Shown here: positions 44,486 through 53,234 of the stretch, piece after piece
Layout: every line of letters starts with the position of its first letter
How positions within the stretch are numbered: the stretch's first letter is position 1
DNA from: Acidovorax soli
GTDB taxonomy: Bacteria > Pseudomonadota > Gammaproteobacteria > Burkholderiales > Burkholderiaceae_C
Length of the DNA stretch: 64,000 bases
Reading direction: 5' to 3'
Assembly (NCBI RefSeq): GCF_014207955.1
Contig: NZ_JACHLK010000006.1
Span: 248,001-312,000 of the forward strand
Made by a program: the position numbers and the translations under genes
Notes under the pieces: model-generated
Databases searched by the model: none
Told to the model about the DNA's origin: nothing
Seen by the model: the letters and a program-made list of their open reading frames with translations, nothing else

Positions 44486-46141
44486 ATGGTGACCCGCATT
44501 GCTGCTTCCGACGCCACCCGCTCCGAGGGCCTGGCCAATCCGCTGAACACCGCCTCCCAGGTGGCCCGCAGGGCCCGGGACACCACCGCGGCCGCGGCCC
44601 GCGCGGGCGCCCAGGCCCTGCCACCGGCCGCGCGCAAGGCCGCCGGCGCGGTGCAGAAGAACGTGCGCCGCGCGGCCACCGGCATGCTGGGCCTGTCGGG
44701 CGAGCGCATGAGCAAGGTCGACACGGCCTGGCTGCGCATGGACTCGGACAGCAACCTGATGATGATCAACGGCGTGTGGACGCTGGCCCCCGGCATCACC
44801 TGGGAAGCGCTGTGCGAGCGTGTGCAGCAACGCCTGCTGCAGTACCCGCGCTTTCGCCAGCGTGTGGTCGAGGACGCGGCCGGCGCCACCTGGGTGGAAG
44901 ACCGCCATTTCGACATCGCCGCCCATGTGCTGCGCGAAACCCTGCCCCACAAGCCCGGCCAGAGCATGCAGCGCGCCCTGCAAGACCGCGTGGGCGAACT
45001 CGCCATGCAGCCGCTGGACCCGCGCCGCCCGCTGTGGCAGATGCACTTGGTCGAGAATTTCAAGGGCGACGATGGCCAGCAGGGCAGCGCGCTCATTGTG
45101 CGCATCCACCACTGCATCGCCGACGGCATCGCGCTGATCTCGGTCACCATGTCCATCGTGGACGGCGGCTCGGAACCGCCCAAGCGCAGCCGCAAGGAGC
45201 GCGAGGCCGCAACCACGGCCGAGGACTGGATCGCCGACGCGCTGATCAAGCCCTTCACCGGCCTCACCGTGAAAGCGCTGGACCTGGCCGGTGATGGCGC
45301 GGCGCGCTCGCTCAAGGTGCTGGGCGACCCCGAGAAGGCCATGCAGCACGGGCTGGCCGGCACCATGGACATGGCGCGCGTGGCCTACCAACTGGTGAGC
45401 GACGCGGCGGCCCTGGCGCTGATGCCCGACGATTCGCCCACGCGCCTGAAGGGCCAGCCCGGCCAGGCCAAGCGCGTGGCCTGGTGCCCGCCGATCCCGC
45501 TGGAGGAAGTCAAGGCCATCGGCAAGGCGCTCAACTGCTCGATCAACGATGTGCTGCTGTCCTGCGTGGCCGGCGCCATCGGCGGCTACCTGCGCAGCCA
45601 GGGCGACGACCCCACGGGCCAGGAGATCCGCGCCATGATCCCGGTGAACCTGCGCCCCATGGAAGAGGCCTGGAAGCTGGGCAACCGCTTCGGCCTGGTG
45701 CCGCTGGTGCTGCCCATCGGCGTCGCCAACCCGGTGGAGCGGGTGTACGAGGTGCGCCGGCGCATGGCGGCGCTCAAGGGCAGTACCCAGCCCATCTTGG
45801 CCTTTGCCATGCTGGCCGTAGCCGGCCTGATGATCAAGCCCGCGCAGGATGCGCTGCTCAATCTCTTCGGCCGCAAGACCACGGCCGTGATGACCAATGT
45901 GCCCGGCCCCAAGGAGCAGCTGACCCTGTGCGGTGCGCGCGTCACGCAGTGCATGTTCTGGGTGCCGCAGTCGGGTGACATCGGCCTCGGCGTTTCGATC
46001 CTGAGCTATGGCGGTGGCGTGCAGTTCGGCGTGATCACCGACACCACGCTGTGCCCCGAGCCCCAGCGCATCATCGACGCCTTCGCGCCGGAGTTCGACC
46101 AGTTGTCGCTGCTCACGCTCATGCTGCCCTGGGGGGACTGA
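44486..46141 (+). CDS. Wax ester synthase/diacylglycerol acyltransferase (WS/DGAT)
   Basis: A 551-residue bifunctional acyltransferase that makes wax esters or triacylglycerol from acyl-CoA. The catalytic motif HHCIADG begins at His208. The conserved regions PLDPRRPLWQMHLVE, NDVLLSCVAGAIGGYLR and the C-terminal TNVPGPKEQLTLCGARV are present. A basic Ala-rich N-terminal extension of about 75 residues precedes the catalytic core, making it longer than usual (about 460-480). AGGTG lies about 12 bases upstream of ATG. It is divergent from ACBP. It indicates storage-lipid synthesis in this organism. Confidence 0.93.
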   Translation: MVTRIAASDATRSEGLANPLNTASQVARRARDTTAAAARAGAQALPPAARKAAGAVQKNVRRAATGMLGLSGERMSKVDTAWLRMDSDSNLMMINGVWTLAPGITWEALCERVQQRLLQYPRFRQRVVEDAAGATWVEDRHFDIAAHVLRETLPHKPGQSMQRALQDRVGELAMQPLDPRRPLWQMHLVENFKGDDGQQGSALIVRIHHCIADGIALISVTMSIVDGGSEPPKRSRKEREAATTAEDWIADALIKPFTGLTVKALDLAGDGAARSLKVLGDPEKAMQHGLAGTMDMARVAYQLVSDAAALALMPDDSPTRLKGQPGQAKRVAWCPPIPLEEVKAIGKALNCSINDVLLSCVAGAIGGYLRSQGDDPTGQEIRAMIPVNLRPMEEAWKLGNRFGLVPLVLPIGVANPVERVYEVRRRMAALKGSTQPILAFAMLAVAGLMIKPAQDALLNLFGRKTTAVMTNVPGPKEQLTLCGARVTQCMFWVPQSGDIGLGVSILSYGGGVQFGVITDTTLCPEPQRIIDAFAPEFDQLSLLTLMLPWGD

Positions 46142-46145
46142 TCCC

Positions 46146-46706
46146 TTGCGCTGGCTTGCCGCGTCGGCGCTGGCCTTGCTGCCGCATGTGCCTGCCAGCG
46201 CCACGGTGCGCGAGGAGCATGCACAGCGCCCCTATCCCGTTCAGATCGCACCCGGGCAGACGCTGCGCCAGGCGCTGCAGGCCTCCACGCCCATCGTGGT
46301 GGATGGACGCCGCTTCCATGGCTACACACGCTGGAATGTGCGCTGGAACTACCGCTGGTGGCGCGAGGCCTCGGGCCGCTGCGCCATCACCGAAGTCACC
46401 ACGCGCCTGACCACCGAGGTGCAGCTGCCCGAGCTGCACGGCGCGACGCCAGCGCAGCAGGCCACCTTCGACCGCTACCTGCGCGCGCTGTCGCAACATG
46501 AGCAGGGCCACGTGCAAGTGGGGCGCGATGCTGCCCAGGCCGTCGACCAGGGCATTGCCCGCCTGCCGGCAGCCGCCGATTGCGCCACGCTGGAGCGCCA
46601 GGCCGACGCGCTGGGCCGCCGCCTGCTGCAGGAGCATGTGGAACGCGAAAGGCAGTACGACCGCGACACCGGCCACGGCACATCACAGGGAGCGCGCCTG
46701 GACTGA
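46146..46706 (+). CDS. Secreted DUF922 putative zinc protease
   Basis: A 186-residue protein with a Sec signal (LRWLAASALALLPHVPASA). The motif HEQGH (in LSQHEQGHVQVGRD, about residues 117-130) is a zincin-type HExxH, and YTRWNVRWNYRWWREASGRC with CAITEVTTRLTTEVQLP matches DUF922 proteins. The start seems to be TTG 46146, 4 bases after the WS/DGAT stop with GGGGGA upstream; no ATG would retain the signal peptide. Protease activity is predicted only. It is probably co-transcribed with the acyltransferase gene. Confidence 0.8.
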   Translation: MRWLAASALALLPHVPASATVREEHAQRPYPVQIAPGQTLRQALQASTPIVVDGRRFHGYTRWNVRWNYRWWREASGRCAITEVTTRLTTEVQLPELHGATPAQQATFDRYLRALSQHEQGHVQVGRDAAQAVDQGIARLPAAADCATLERQADALGRRLLQEHVERERQYDRDTGHGTSQGARLD

Positions 46707-46713
46707 AATGGAA

Positions 46714-46843
46714 CACCCCCTGAGTCGCTTCGCGCCTTCCCCCTCTCTCAAATTGCTACGCAATTTGGGAGGGGGACGCCCCCAGTGCGGCGGGGCGGCC
46801 CTTGCACGGGGGCACTGATCTTGGCCGCGCCAGTTTCATGCGT
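46714..46843 (+). repeat. Dispersed intergenic repeat A, copy 4
   Basis: Starts ACACCCCCTGAGTCGCTTCG, has the hairpin CTCTCTCAAATTG/CAATTTGGGAGGG around 46743-46775, the core near 46787-46806 with its last G changed to A, and ends CGCGCCAGTTTCATGCG. It fills most of the 175-base gap before the tetR stop. Confidence 0.8.
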
Positions 46844-46881
46844 TGCGGGCGGGGCGCAGCCCTCTGGATAACTGAGGGCGG

Positions 46882-47460
46882 TTACTCGGTCCCCAGGGCG
46901 GACAGCAGGCGCGACACGCTGGCCAGCACCGCAGGCACAGGCTCGCCGAGCTGTGCGCGCACGATGGCGCCCTCGACCACCAGGGCCAGCGCCTGGGCAT
47001 CCTGCGCCTGCGAGGGCGATGGCGGCAGCAAGGTCGTGGCCAGCAGGTCCACCATGTCCTGCTTGTGGCGGCGGGCAATGTTGTTCACCTCGGGCACGGT
47101 ATCGCCCAGCTCGCTCACGCTGTTGATGAAAGCGCAGCCCCGGAAGTCCTCGCGCGTGAACCACTCGCCCAGCGCAGGTGCCAGGGCGGCCAAGCCAGCG
47201 CCGGCCTTGCCATGGCGCGCCAGCGCATCGGCGAACCAGGCCATCCACAGCGTGTGCCGCATCTCCAGGTAGGCGCAGACGAGGTCGTTCTTGCTTGGAA
47301 AGTGTCGGTAGAAGGTCACCTTGGTCACGCCCGATTCGGCGATCACCTTGTCGATGCCGGTCGCGCGGATGCCCTCGCGGTAGAACAGCCGGTGCGCCGT
47401 GTGCAGCAGGCGCTCGCGCGCGGGCAGGTCCTGGACGTCGGTGGGAATGGCGAGCAGCAT
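46882..47460 (-). CDS. TetR-family transcriptional regulator
   Basis: A 192-residue TetR protein. The helix-turn-helix spans about 15-60 (RERLLHTAHRLFYREGIRATGIDKVIAESGVTKVTFYRHFPSKNDLV region). The C-terminal ligand domain has WFTREDFRGCAFINSVSELGD, a pattern of the TetR_C group often linked to electrophile or quinone responses. It is divergent from the DUF1348 gene; two identical-arm operators lie between them, so it is autoregulated and controls that gene. Confidence 0.93.
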   Translation of the reverse strand: MLLAIPTDVQDLPARERLLHTAHRLFYREGIRATGIDKVIAESGVTKVTFYRHFPSKNDLVCAYLEMRHTLWMAWFADALARHGKAGAGLAALAPALGEWFTREDFRGCAFINSVSELGDTVPEVNNIARRHKQDMVDLLATTLLPPSPSQAQDAQALALVVEGAIVRAQLGEPVPAVLASVSRLLSALGTE

Positions 47461-47469
47461 GGCACTATT

Positions 47470-47487
47470 GTAGACAAGTCTGTCTAC
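47470..47487. promoter_or_regulatory. TetR operator 1
   Basis: GTAGACAAGTCTGTCTAC: perfect 7-base arms GTAGACA/TGTCTAC with a 4-base centre, starting 10 bases upstream of the tetR ATG. Confidence 0.75.
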
Positions 47488-47506
47488 ATGCGTTTATGAT
47501 TGCGAC

Positions 47507-47524
47507 GTAGACAGACCTGTCTAC
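47507..47524. promoter_or_regulatory. TetR operator 2
   Basis: GTAGACAGACCTGTCTAC repeats the same arms. It is 37 bases centre-to-centre from operator 1 and 35 bases before the DUF1348 ATG. Confidence 0.75.
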
Positions 47525-47558
47525 TTTCGATTGACCTGCCCCTACCGAGGTACCGCCC

Positions 47559-48026
47559 ATGGAATCCCGCCCGCCCCTGCCCCCGTTTTCGCTTGAAACC
47601 GCCATCCAGAAAGTCCGCCTGGCCGAAGACGGCTGGAACTCCCGCGACCCGGCCCGCGTGGTGCTGGCCTATACCGAGGACACGCGCTGGCGCAACCGCG
47701 CCGAGTTCCCGGTCGGGCGCGCGGAGGCGCAGCAGTTCCTCGAACGCAAGTGGGCGCGCGAGCTCGACTACCGGCTCATCAAGGAGATCTGGGCCTTCAG
47801 CTCGCACCGCATCGGGGTGCGCTTTGCCTACGAGTGGCATGACGACGCTGGCAACTGGTACCGCAGCCACGGCAACGAGAACTGGGAATTCAACGACGCC
47901 GGGCTCATGGCCGTGCGCCATGCCAGCATCAACGACCAGCCGATCCAGGCGGCGGACCGCCTGTTCCACTGGCCCCAGGGCCGGCGCCCGGACGACCATC
48001 CGGGGCTGACCGAGCTGGGCCTGTGA
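47559..48026 (+). CDS. NTF2-like DUF1348 protein
   Basis: A 155-residue SnoaL/NTF2-like alpha+beta barrel protein. The sequence [25 protein letters not shown] start, [33 protein letters not shown] and [23 protein letters not shown] match DUF1348, a widespread family of unknown enzymatic role, in which members are usually small-molecule-binding or isomerase-like. It is expressed from a promoter flanked by twin TetR operators, so it is probably induced by the compound it acts on. It is convergent with the DUF2817 gene, whose stop lies at the next base. Confidence 0.88.
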   Translation: MESRPPLPPFSLETAIQKVRLAEDGWNSRDPARVVLAYTEDTRWRNRAEFPVGRAEAQQFLERKWARELDYRLIKEIWAFSSHRIGVRFAYEWHDDAGNWYRSHGNENWEFNDAGLMAVRHASINDQPIQAADRLFHWPQGRRPDDHPGLTELGL

Positions 48027-49124
48027 TCAGCGGCTCAAGCCGTCCACAGCCTGGAACATCGACTGTCGTGCCTGGCTCACGATCTGCCCCTTCCAGGCGT
48101 CCGTATCGGTGTAGAAGGCCTCCATCATCTGCGCCTTGATCTGTTTCGCCTGCTCGGCCGGCGCATCGGGGTGCAGGTTGAGCCACTGCTCGGCGCGGAT
48201 CGCGTTCATCACGTCAAGCACGGGCACGGTGCCGTACTCCATCGCAATGCCCGTGCTCTCGGCGTGCGGGCATTCGTCGTAGATGGCGTTCCACATCAGC
48301 CCCGTGAGGAAGGCCGAGGTTGACGAGCCATCGTAGATCGACGTGACCGGCGTGGCACCGCCGCCATCCCACCAGGCGCGGGCACGCGCCACCGAGGCGG
48401 CATCGTCCTTGCCCGCATAGATGCGCTCGCCATGGCCGTTCGGGCCCAGGCCGGTGTGCAGGTCGATCCAGGCAATCTGCGAGGCGCTGGCGCCATGCTG
48501 GCGCAGCACCTGGCGCAGCGTACGGTTGCTCCAGGTCGGCTCGGTGCCGCCGAAGAACAGGCCCTGCGGAAACTCGTGCTGGCCGCGCGAGATGGCGGCC
48601 TGCCAGGCGGCTTCGCCCTTGGTGTCGATGTACTGCTGCACGGCGGCCAGGTCCTCCGGGCCGGGAGGCCATTGCTCGGGCAGCAGCAGGGGCTGCACCT
48701 CGCGGTAGGCCTCGTTCGCGGGCAGAGGTTTGCTGAAATCCTGGAAGTTGCGGTTCAGGTCCACGTTCTCGTGGGTGAAGCGGCGCACATGCGAGAAGCC
48801 ATAGGGGTTGAGCGCATGGATATACAGCGTGGCCACGCCGGCCGCGCGCGCCTTGTCGCGCCACTCCTGGTCGTGCAATGCGAACACCTGCACGCCCGTG
48901 CCGCAGTAACCCTCCACGCCGTGGCAAGCGCTGCTCACGATGAGCAGCTTCTTCGCGTCGGCCGGGCCATCGCGCACCACGTCCATGGCCAGGTCTTCGC
49001 CATCGCGGCCCTTGAGCGGGTGGGCATGCGACTCGATGGGCAAGCCGGCCGCGGCCGCGCCCTCCAGAAACTTCCTGCGGGCCTGGGCGTAGCTGGGCGA
49101 AAAGGCGTCGACGATGCCGATCAT
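48027..49124 (-). CDS. DUF2817 family M14-like metallopeptidase
   Basis: A 365-residue protein of the DUF2817 group, a divergent branch of zinc carboxypeptidases (M14/AspA-like). Likely zinc ligands are the His and Glu of SACHGVEGYCG and the His of WIDLHTGLGPNG; ALNPYGFSHVRRFTHENVDLNRNF is the other signature. It has no signal peptide, so it acts in the cytoplasm. ATG 49124 is chosen where family similarity starts. It is followed upstream by a leftward HipO-like gene 109 bases away, perhaps a peptide or acyl-amino-acid salvage group. Substrate unknown. Confidence 0.88.
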   Translation of the reverse strand: MIGIVDAFSPSYAQARRKFLEGAAAAGLPIESHAHPLKGRDGEDLAMDVVRDGPADAKKLLIVSSACHGVEGYCGTGVQVFALHDQEWRDKARAAGVATLYIHALNPYGFSHVRRFTHENVDLNRNFQDFSKPLPANEAYREVQPLLLPEQWPPGPEDLAAVQQYIDTKGEAAWQAAISRGQHEFPQGLFFGGTEPTWSNRTLRQVLRQHGASASQIAWIDLHTGLGPNGHGERIYAGKDDAASVARARAWWDGGGATPVTSIYDGSSTSAFLTGLMWNAIYDECPHAESTGIAMEYGTVPVLDVMNAIRAEQWLNLHPDAPAEQAKQIKAQMMEAFYTDTDAWKGQIVSQARQSMFQAVDGLSR

Positions 49125-49233
49125 GGGGCGGTTGCTTTCGTGGGTGGGGTTGGGAGGGAATGCAAACAAGGAACGCGGGCCCGCGCAGCGGCGGGCTCGG
49201 CTGGGGGCAGAGGGAGCCCCCCCGGAAAAGACC

Positions 49234-50439
49234 TCAGGCGGCCGGCTGGGCCAGCCACTCCTCGGCGAGCTTGACCCAGTAGGTCGCGCCCAGCGGGATC
49301 AGGTCGTCGTTGAAGTCGTAGCTCGGGTTGTGCAACGTGCAGGGGCCACCGCCATGGCCCATCTCGCGGTGTGCGCCGTCGCCGTTGGCGATGAAACAGT
49401 AGGCACCGGGCTTGGCCTGCAGCATGAAGGCAAAGTCCTCGGCGCCCATGGTGGGCTCCTGCACCAGCACATTGGCCTCGCCCACGATGCCGGCCATCAC
49501 CTTGCGCGCAAAGTCGGCCTCGGCCGGCGAGTTCACGGTGGGCGGGTAGTTGCGGTGGAAGTGGAACTCGCAGGTGGCGTCGTGCGCGGCGCAGGTGTGC
49601 TCGGCCACCTGCTGCATGCGCTTTTCGATCAGATCCAGCACCTCGATGGAGAAGGTGCGCACCGTGCCCTGCAGCTCGCAGCTGTCGGGCACCACGTTGG
49701 TGGCCTCACCCGCATGCACCATCGTCACCGAGATCACGCCCGCATCCACGGGCTTCTTGTTGCGGCTGATGATGGTCTGGAAGGCCTGCACCATCTGGCA
49801 GGCAATCGGCACCGGATCGATGCCGTTGTGCGGCAGCGCCGCATGGCTGCCCTTGCCGCGGATGGTGATCTTGAACTCGTTGCTCGACGCCATCACGGGG
49901 CCGGGGCTCACCGCGAACTGGCCCACGGGCATGCCGGGCCAGTTGTGCATGCCGTACACGGCCTCCATGGGGAACTGCTCGAACAAGCCGTCCTTGATCA
50001 TCTCGCGCGCGCCGCCGCCGCCCTCTTCCGCGGGCTGGAAGATCAGGTACACGGTGCCGTCGAAATTGCGGTGCTTGGCAAAATGCTGCGCCGCAGCAAG
50101 CAGCATGGCCGTGTGACCGTCGTGGCCGCAGGCGTGCATCTTGCCAGCGTGCTTGCTGGCATGGGCGAAGGTGTTGAACTCCTGCATGGGCAGGGCGTCG
50201 ATGTCGGCGCGCAGGCCGATGCCGCGGCCATTGGCTCCGCCGTCGCGCCCCTTGACAATGCCCACCACGCCCGTGGTGCCCATGCCCCGGTGGATGGGAA
50301 TGCCCCATTCCGTGAGCTTGGCAGCCACCACATCGGCCGTGCGCACCTCTTCGAAGCACAGCTCGGGGTGGGCGTGAATGTCCCGGCGCACCGCTGCAAT
50401 ACTGGCTGCCTGGGTGACGATGGAGTCAATAACGTTCAT
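49234..50439 (-). CDS. M20 family amidohydrolase (hippurate hydrolase-like)
   Basis: A 401-residue M20D metallohydrolase that releases acyl groups from N-acyl amino acids. Family marks: IRRDIHAHPELCFEE-like start (AVRRDIHAHPELCFEEVRT), IGLRADIDALPM, MHACGHDGHTAMLL with metal-binding Cys/His, FQPAEEGGGGAREMI (catalytic Glu), and a C-terminal MGAEDFAFML. The length is typical. The ATG lies 33 bases from the end of the 273-base palindromic element. Its promoter must lie in or beside that element. The exact substrate (hippurate, indole-acetyl amino acids, others) is open. Confidence 0.93.
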   Translation of the reverse strand: MNVIDSIVTQAASIAAVRRDIHAHPELCFEEVRTADVVAAKLTEWGIPIHRGMGTTGVVGIVKGRDGGANGRGIGLRADIDALPMQEFNTFAHASKHAGKMHACGHDGHTAMLLAAAQHFAKHRNFDGTVYLIFQPAEEGGGGAREMIKDGLFEQFPMEAVYGMHNWPGMPVGQFAVSPGPVMASSNEFKITIRGKGSHAALPHNGIDPVPIACQMVQAFQTIISRNKKPVDAGVISVTMVHAGEATNVVPDSCELQGTVRTFSIEVLDLIEKRMQQVAEHTCAAHDATCEFHFHRNYPPTVNSPAEADFARKVMAGIVGEANVLVQEPTMGAEDFAFMLQAKPGAYCFIANGDGAHREMGHGGGPCTLHNPSYDFNDDLIPLGATYWVKLAEEWLAQPAA

Positions 50440-50472
50440 GATATGTGTCCTTACGATTTCACAGTCTAGCGC

Positions 50473-50745
50473 GAGAACGTATTTACGGCTTTTCCGGGGA
50501 TCGCGCAAGTTCCTTGCCGGGATGGGATGCTAGGCGCGGTGTGCTGCCAATAGCCCAGCTATTGGCGAGCGCCGCAACGCCGCAGACCACCCGACAAGGC
50601 ACTTGCCCTTCGGGTTGAGGTGAAATCGGGCGTTTGCGGGGCCAAGTCGCTTGCATGGGCACAAGCCCATGCGGCGCAACATTGGCACCGCACTCATCCC
50701 GATTGCACCTCAACGCGACCCCGGAAAAGCCGTAAATACGTTCTC
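50473..50745. mobile_element. 273-bp palindromic element with 27-bp perfect terminal inverted repeats (MITE-like)
   Basis: The perfect 27-base terminal repeats are 50473-50499 and 50719-50745. Inside are two independent arms. Arm 1 pairs 50505-50521 with 50590-50606 (15 of 17) and is capped by the hairpin GCCAATAGC/GCTATTGGC (50546-50566). Arm 2 pairs 50615-50630 with 50698-50713 (15 of 16) and is capped by GCATGGGC/GCCCATGC (50653-50672). The whole forms a three-way junction. It has no coding capacity of note and no clear target-site duplication. It fills most of the 351-base spacer between two divergent M20 genes. Confidence 0.7.
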
Positions 50746-50790
50746 ACAGCAACCTGTGTGCCAACCCGGGTTAATCACCAGTCCACGCCC

Positions 50791-51948
50791 ATGATTTCCT
50801 CCCACGCCCTCGACCTTGCGCAGACCCTGGTGCGCATGAACACCGTGAGCCAGAACTCCAACCTGGAGCTGATCCACTTCATCCGCGACCACCTTGCCAA
50901 GCTCGGCGTCAAGAGCCGCCTGACCTACAACGCCGACAAGACCAAGGCCAACCTGTTCGCCACGCTGGGCGAGGGCAAGGCCAGCGGCATCATCCTCTCG
51001 GGCCACACCGACACCGTGCCCTGGGACGGCCAGGATTGGACGATGGACCCGCTGAGCGCGCTCGTCAAGGACGGCAATCTGTACGGCCGCGGCAGCGCCG
51101 ACATGAAGGCCTTCATCGGCATCGCCGTCTCGCACGCCGAGCAGTTCCTGGCCAGCGACGCGCCGTTTGCCGTGCACTTCGCCTTCAGCTACGACGAGGA
51201 GGTGGGCTGCTTTGGCGTGAAGGAGCTGATCGCCGACCTGCGCGATGCGAACATCCGCCCGCTGGCCTGCATCGTGGGCGAGCCCACGAGCATGGTGCCG
51301 GCCATCGCGCACAAGGGCGTGTACCGCTACAAGTGCTGCGTGCGCGGCAAGGAAGCGCATTCCTCGCTCACCCCGCATTCGGTGAACGCCATCGAGATGG
51401 CAGCGCGCGTGGTGGGCCGGGTGCGCGACATGGCCGAGGGCTTCGAGCGCGACGAGCCGCGTTTCGAGGGCTTCGACGTGCCGTTCTCCACCGCCAGCGT
51501 GGGCCAGTTCCACGGCGGCATTGCCGACAACGTGGTGCCGCGCGACGCCGAGTTCCGCTACGAATTCCGCGACCTGCCCACGGCCAATGCCGCGCAGATG
51601 CAGTCGGAGGTCGTGGCCTACGCCCGCTCGCTCGAACCCGCGATGCAGAAGGTGGCGCCCCAGACCGGCTTCAGTTTCGAGACCATCTGCGAGATCCCGA
51701 GCTTCCTGGGCAGCAAGGACGACGCCGTGACCCGCCTGGCACAGGAACTGAGCGGCGAAAAGGGCACCACCCTGGTGGCCTTCGGCACCGAGGCCGGGCT
51801 GTTCAAGAACGCCGGCATCCCCACCGTGGTCTGCGGCCCCGGCAGCATCCAGCAGGCCCACCAGCCCGACGAGTACGTGAGCCTGGAGCAGCTCGGCCGC
51901 TGCGAGGCCTTCATGCAGGGCCTGGCATCGACCAAGGCCTTCGGCTGA
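50791..51948 (+). CDS. argE: Acetylornithine deacetylase
   Basis: A 385-residue M20A metallohydrolase. It has SGHTDTVPWDGQDW (metal His-x-Asp), GRGSADMKAFIG, the catalytic Glu-Glu in SYDEEVGCFG and GEPTSMVPAIAHKG, all as in ArgE, with EAHSSLTPHSVNAIEMA in the dimerisation lid and GTEAGLFKNAGIPTVVCGPGSI near the end. It converts N-acetylornithine to ornithine for arginine synthesis, or works on other acyl-amino acids. ATG 50791 is selected; the frame remains open leftward into the palindromic element, but that part is non-coding. No good Shine-Dalgarno is visible. Confidence 0.92.
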   Translation: MISSHALDLAQTLVRMNTVSQNSNLELIHFIRDHLAKLGVKSRLTYNADKTKANLFATLGEGKASGIILSGHTDTVPWDGQDWTMDPLSALVKDGNLYGRGSADMKAFIGIAVSHAEQFLASDAPFAVHFAFSYDEEVGCFGVKELIADLRDANIRPLACIVGEPTSMVPAIAHKGVYRYKCCVRGKEAHSSLTPHSVNAIEMAARVVGRVRDMAEGFERDEPRFEGFDVPFSTASVGQFHGGIADNVVPRDAEFRYEFRDLPTANAAQMQSEVVAYARSLEPAMQKVAPQTGFSFETICEIPSFLGSKDDAVTRLAQELSGEKGTTLVAFGTEAGLFKNAGIPTVVCGPGSIQQAHQPDEYVSLEQLGRCEAFMQGLASTKAFG

Positions 51949-51963
51949 GGCCCCTAGGGGCCG

Positions 51964-53115
51964 TCAGGTTCTCACGCGCCCGTCGCCGGTCAGCATCGAC
52001 ATCTCGACGAAGCTCGAGGCCGCATGGTCGGTGGCGCTGTACGACACCTGGAAGCCCGAGATGGTCTGGCTGCCCAGGCCTTCGAGCCCGGCGATCAGGC
52101 CCTCGCGGGTGATGGCCCTGCCGCTGCCGTTGGCCTGGCGCAGCCCCTCGGCAAAGACGCGCGCCGCCACGAAACCCTCCATGCTGGAGTAGTTGGCCTG
52201 CACCTTGTCGCCGCCCTTCTTGATGGCCTCCAGGAACTCGCGCGTGATCTGGCGCGAGGGCTGGTAGGGCGAGGGCATGACCTGCGAGACCACCACGCCG
52301 GCACCGTCCTTGCCCAGTTCGTCGGCCAGGGCCTGCGTGCCCACGAAGGACACGTTGTAGAACGTGCCGCCAAAACCCGCCTTGCGCGCCGCGCGCACAA
52401 AAGCGGCGCTGCCCGCATAGGCGGCGATCTGCACCACCGCATCGGGCTTGGCGGCCACCAGCTTCTCGACGGCGGACCTCACGTCCACCGAATTGCGCTC
52501 CACCGTCGCCGTGGCCACGGGCGCCAGCTTCTGCTCGGTCAGCGCACGCACCACGCCATCGAGCCCGGCCTTGCCATAGGCATCGTTCTGGTGGAAGACC
52601 GCGATCTTCTTGAGCCCCAGGTTGGTGAGCTGGCGCACGATGAGCGCGGTTTCGTCGTAGTAGGACGCACGCACATGGAACACCAGCCGGTTGAACGGCT
52701 GGCGCAAGGCCTCGGCCCCGGTGAACGGGCCGAAGAACGGCACCTTCTCCTTGGTGAACAGCGGCAGCGCCGCCAGGCTGGTGGGGGTGCCGATGTAGCC
52801 GAACAGCGCGAACACGTCGTCGGCCATGAGCTTCCTCGTGTTCTCGGCACAGCGGTCGGGCTCGTAGCCGTCGTCGAGCGTGCGGATCTCGATCTGCCGC
52901 TTGCCCACGCCGCCCTGGGCATTGAGCTGGTCGAAGAACAGCTTGGCCCCCTGGTGGAACTGGATGCCCAGTTGCGCCGCCGGCCCGCTGAACGGGGCCG
53001 ACTGGCCCAGCACGATGCGCCCGTCGCCCTGCGCCCTGGCGGTCTGAAAACCGGCGAGCGCCACGGCGCCCAAGCCGGCAGAAAACTGCCTGCGCCCCCA
53101 GACAATGTGGTTCAT
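51964..53115 (-). CDS. LivJ/HAAT-type ABC transporter substrate-binding protein with twin-arginine signal
   Basis: A 383-residue periplasmic receptor of the branched-chain/aromatic uptake class. The signal contains GRRQFSAGLGAVALAGF, a twin-arginine motif, so Tat export is likely. The mature start RIVLGQSAPFSGPAAQLGIQ and RTLDDGYEPDRCAENTRKLM, FGYIGTPTSLAALPLF are Peripla_BP_6 landmarks. No permease or ATPase genes are adjacent, so it is an orphan receptor. ATG 53115 is chosen over an upstream in-frame start. It is convergent with argE. Confidence 0.92.
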   Translation of the reverse strand: MNHIVWGRRQFSAGLGAVALAGFQTARAQGDGRIVLGQSAPFSGPAAQLGIQFHQGAKLFFDQLNAQGGVGKRQIEIRTLDDGYEPDRCAENTRKLMADDVFALFGYIGTPTSLAALPLFTKEKVPFFGPFTGAEALRQPFNRLVFHVRASYYDETALIVRQLTNLGLKKIAVFHQNDAYGKAGLDGVVRALTEQKLAPVATATVERNSVDVRSAVEKLVAAKPDAVVQIAAYAGSAAFVRAARKAGFGGTFYNVSFVGTQALADELGKDGAGVVVSQVMPSPYQPSRQITREFLEAIKKGGDKVQANYSSMEGFVAARVFAEGLRQANGSGRAITREGLIAGLEGLGSQTISGFQVSYSATDHAASSFVEMSMLTGDGRVRT

Positions 53116-53234
53116 GGTGAAATCCCGGTTCCAATAAGAAAATCCAAGGGCGGTACGCCTTTGGTGCGCCCGGACGGGCCGCGCCACAAGCGCGCCACCA
53201 ACCCTGCCAGCCAGTTTAACGACCAGCCCCACCC

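Noticed and set aside
50461..50760. Target-site duplication flanking the 273-bp element
   Set aside because: The bases flanking the two ends (AGTCTAGCGC and ACAGCAACCT) do not match, so transposition is not demonstrated; the mobile call rests only on structure.
50620..50790. 57-codon N-terminal extension of argE into the palindromic element
   Set aside because: The extension translates the terminal inverted repeat (it contains RKSRKYVL, as does the extension of the opposite M20 gene) and has no similarity to the M20 family.
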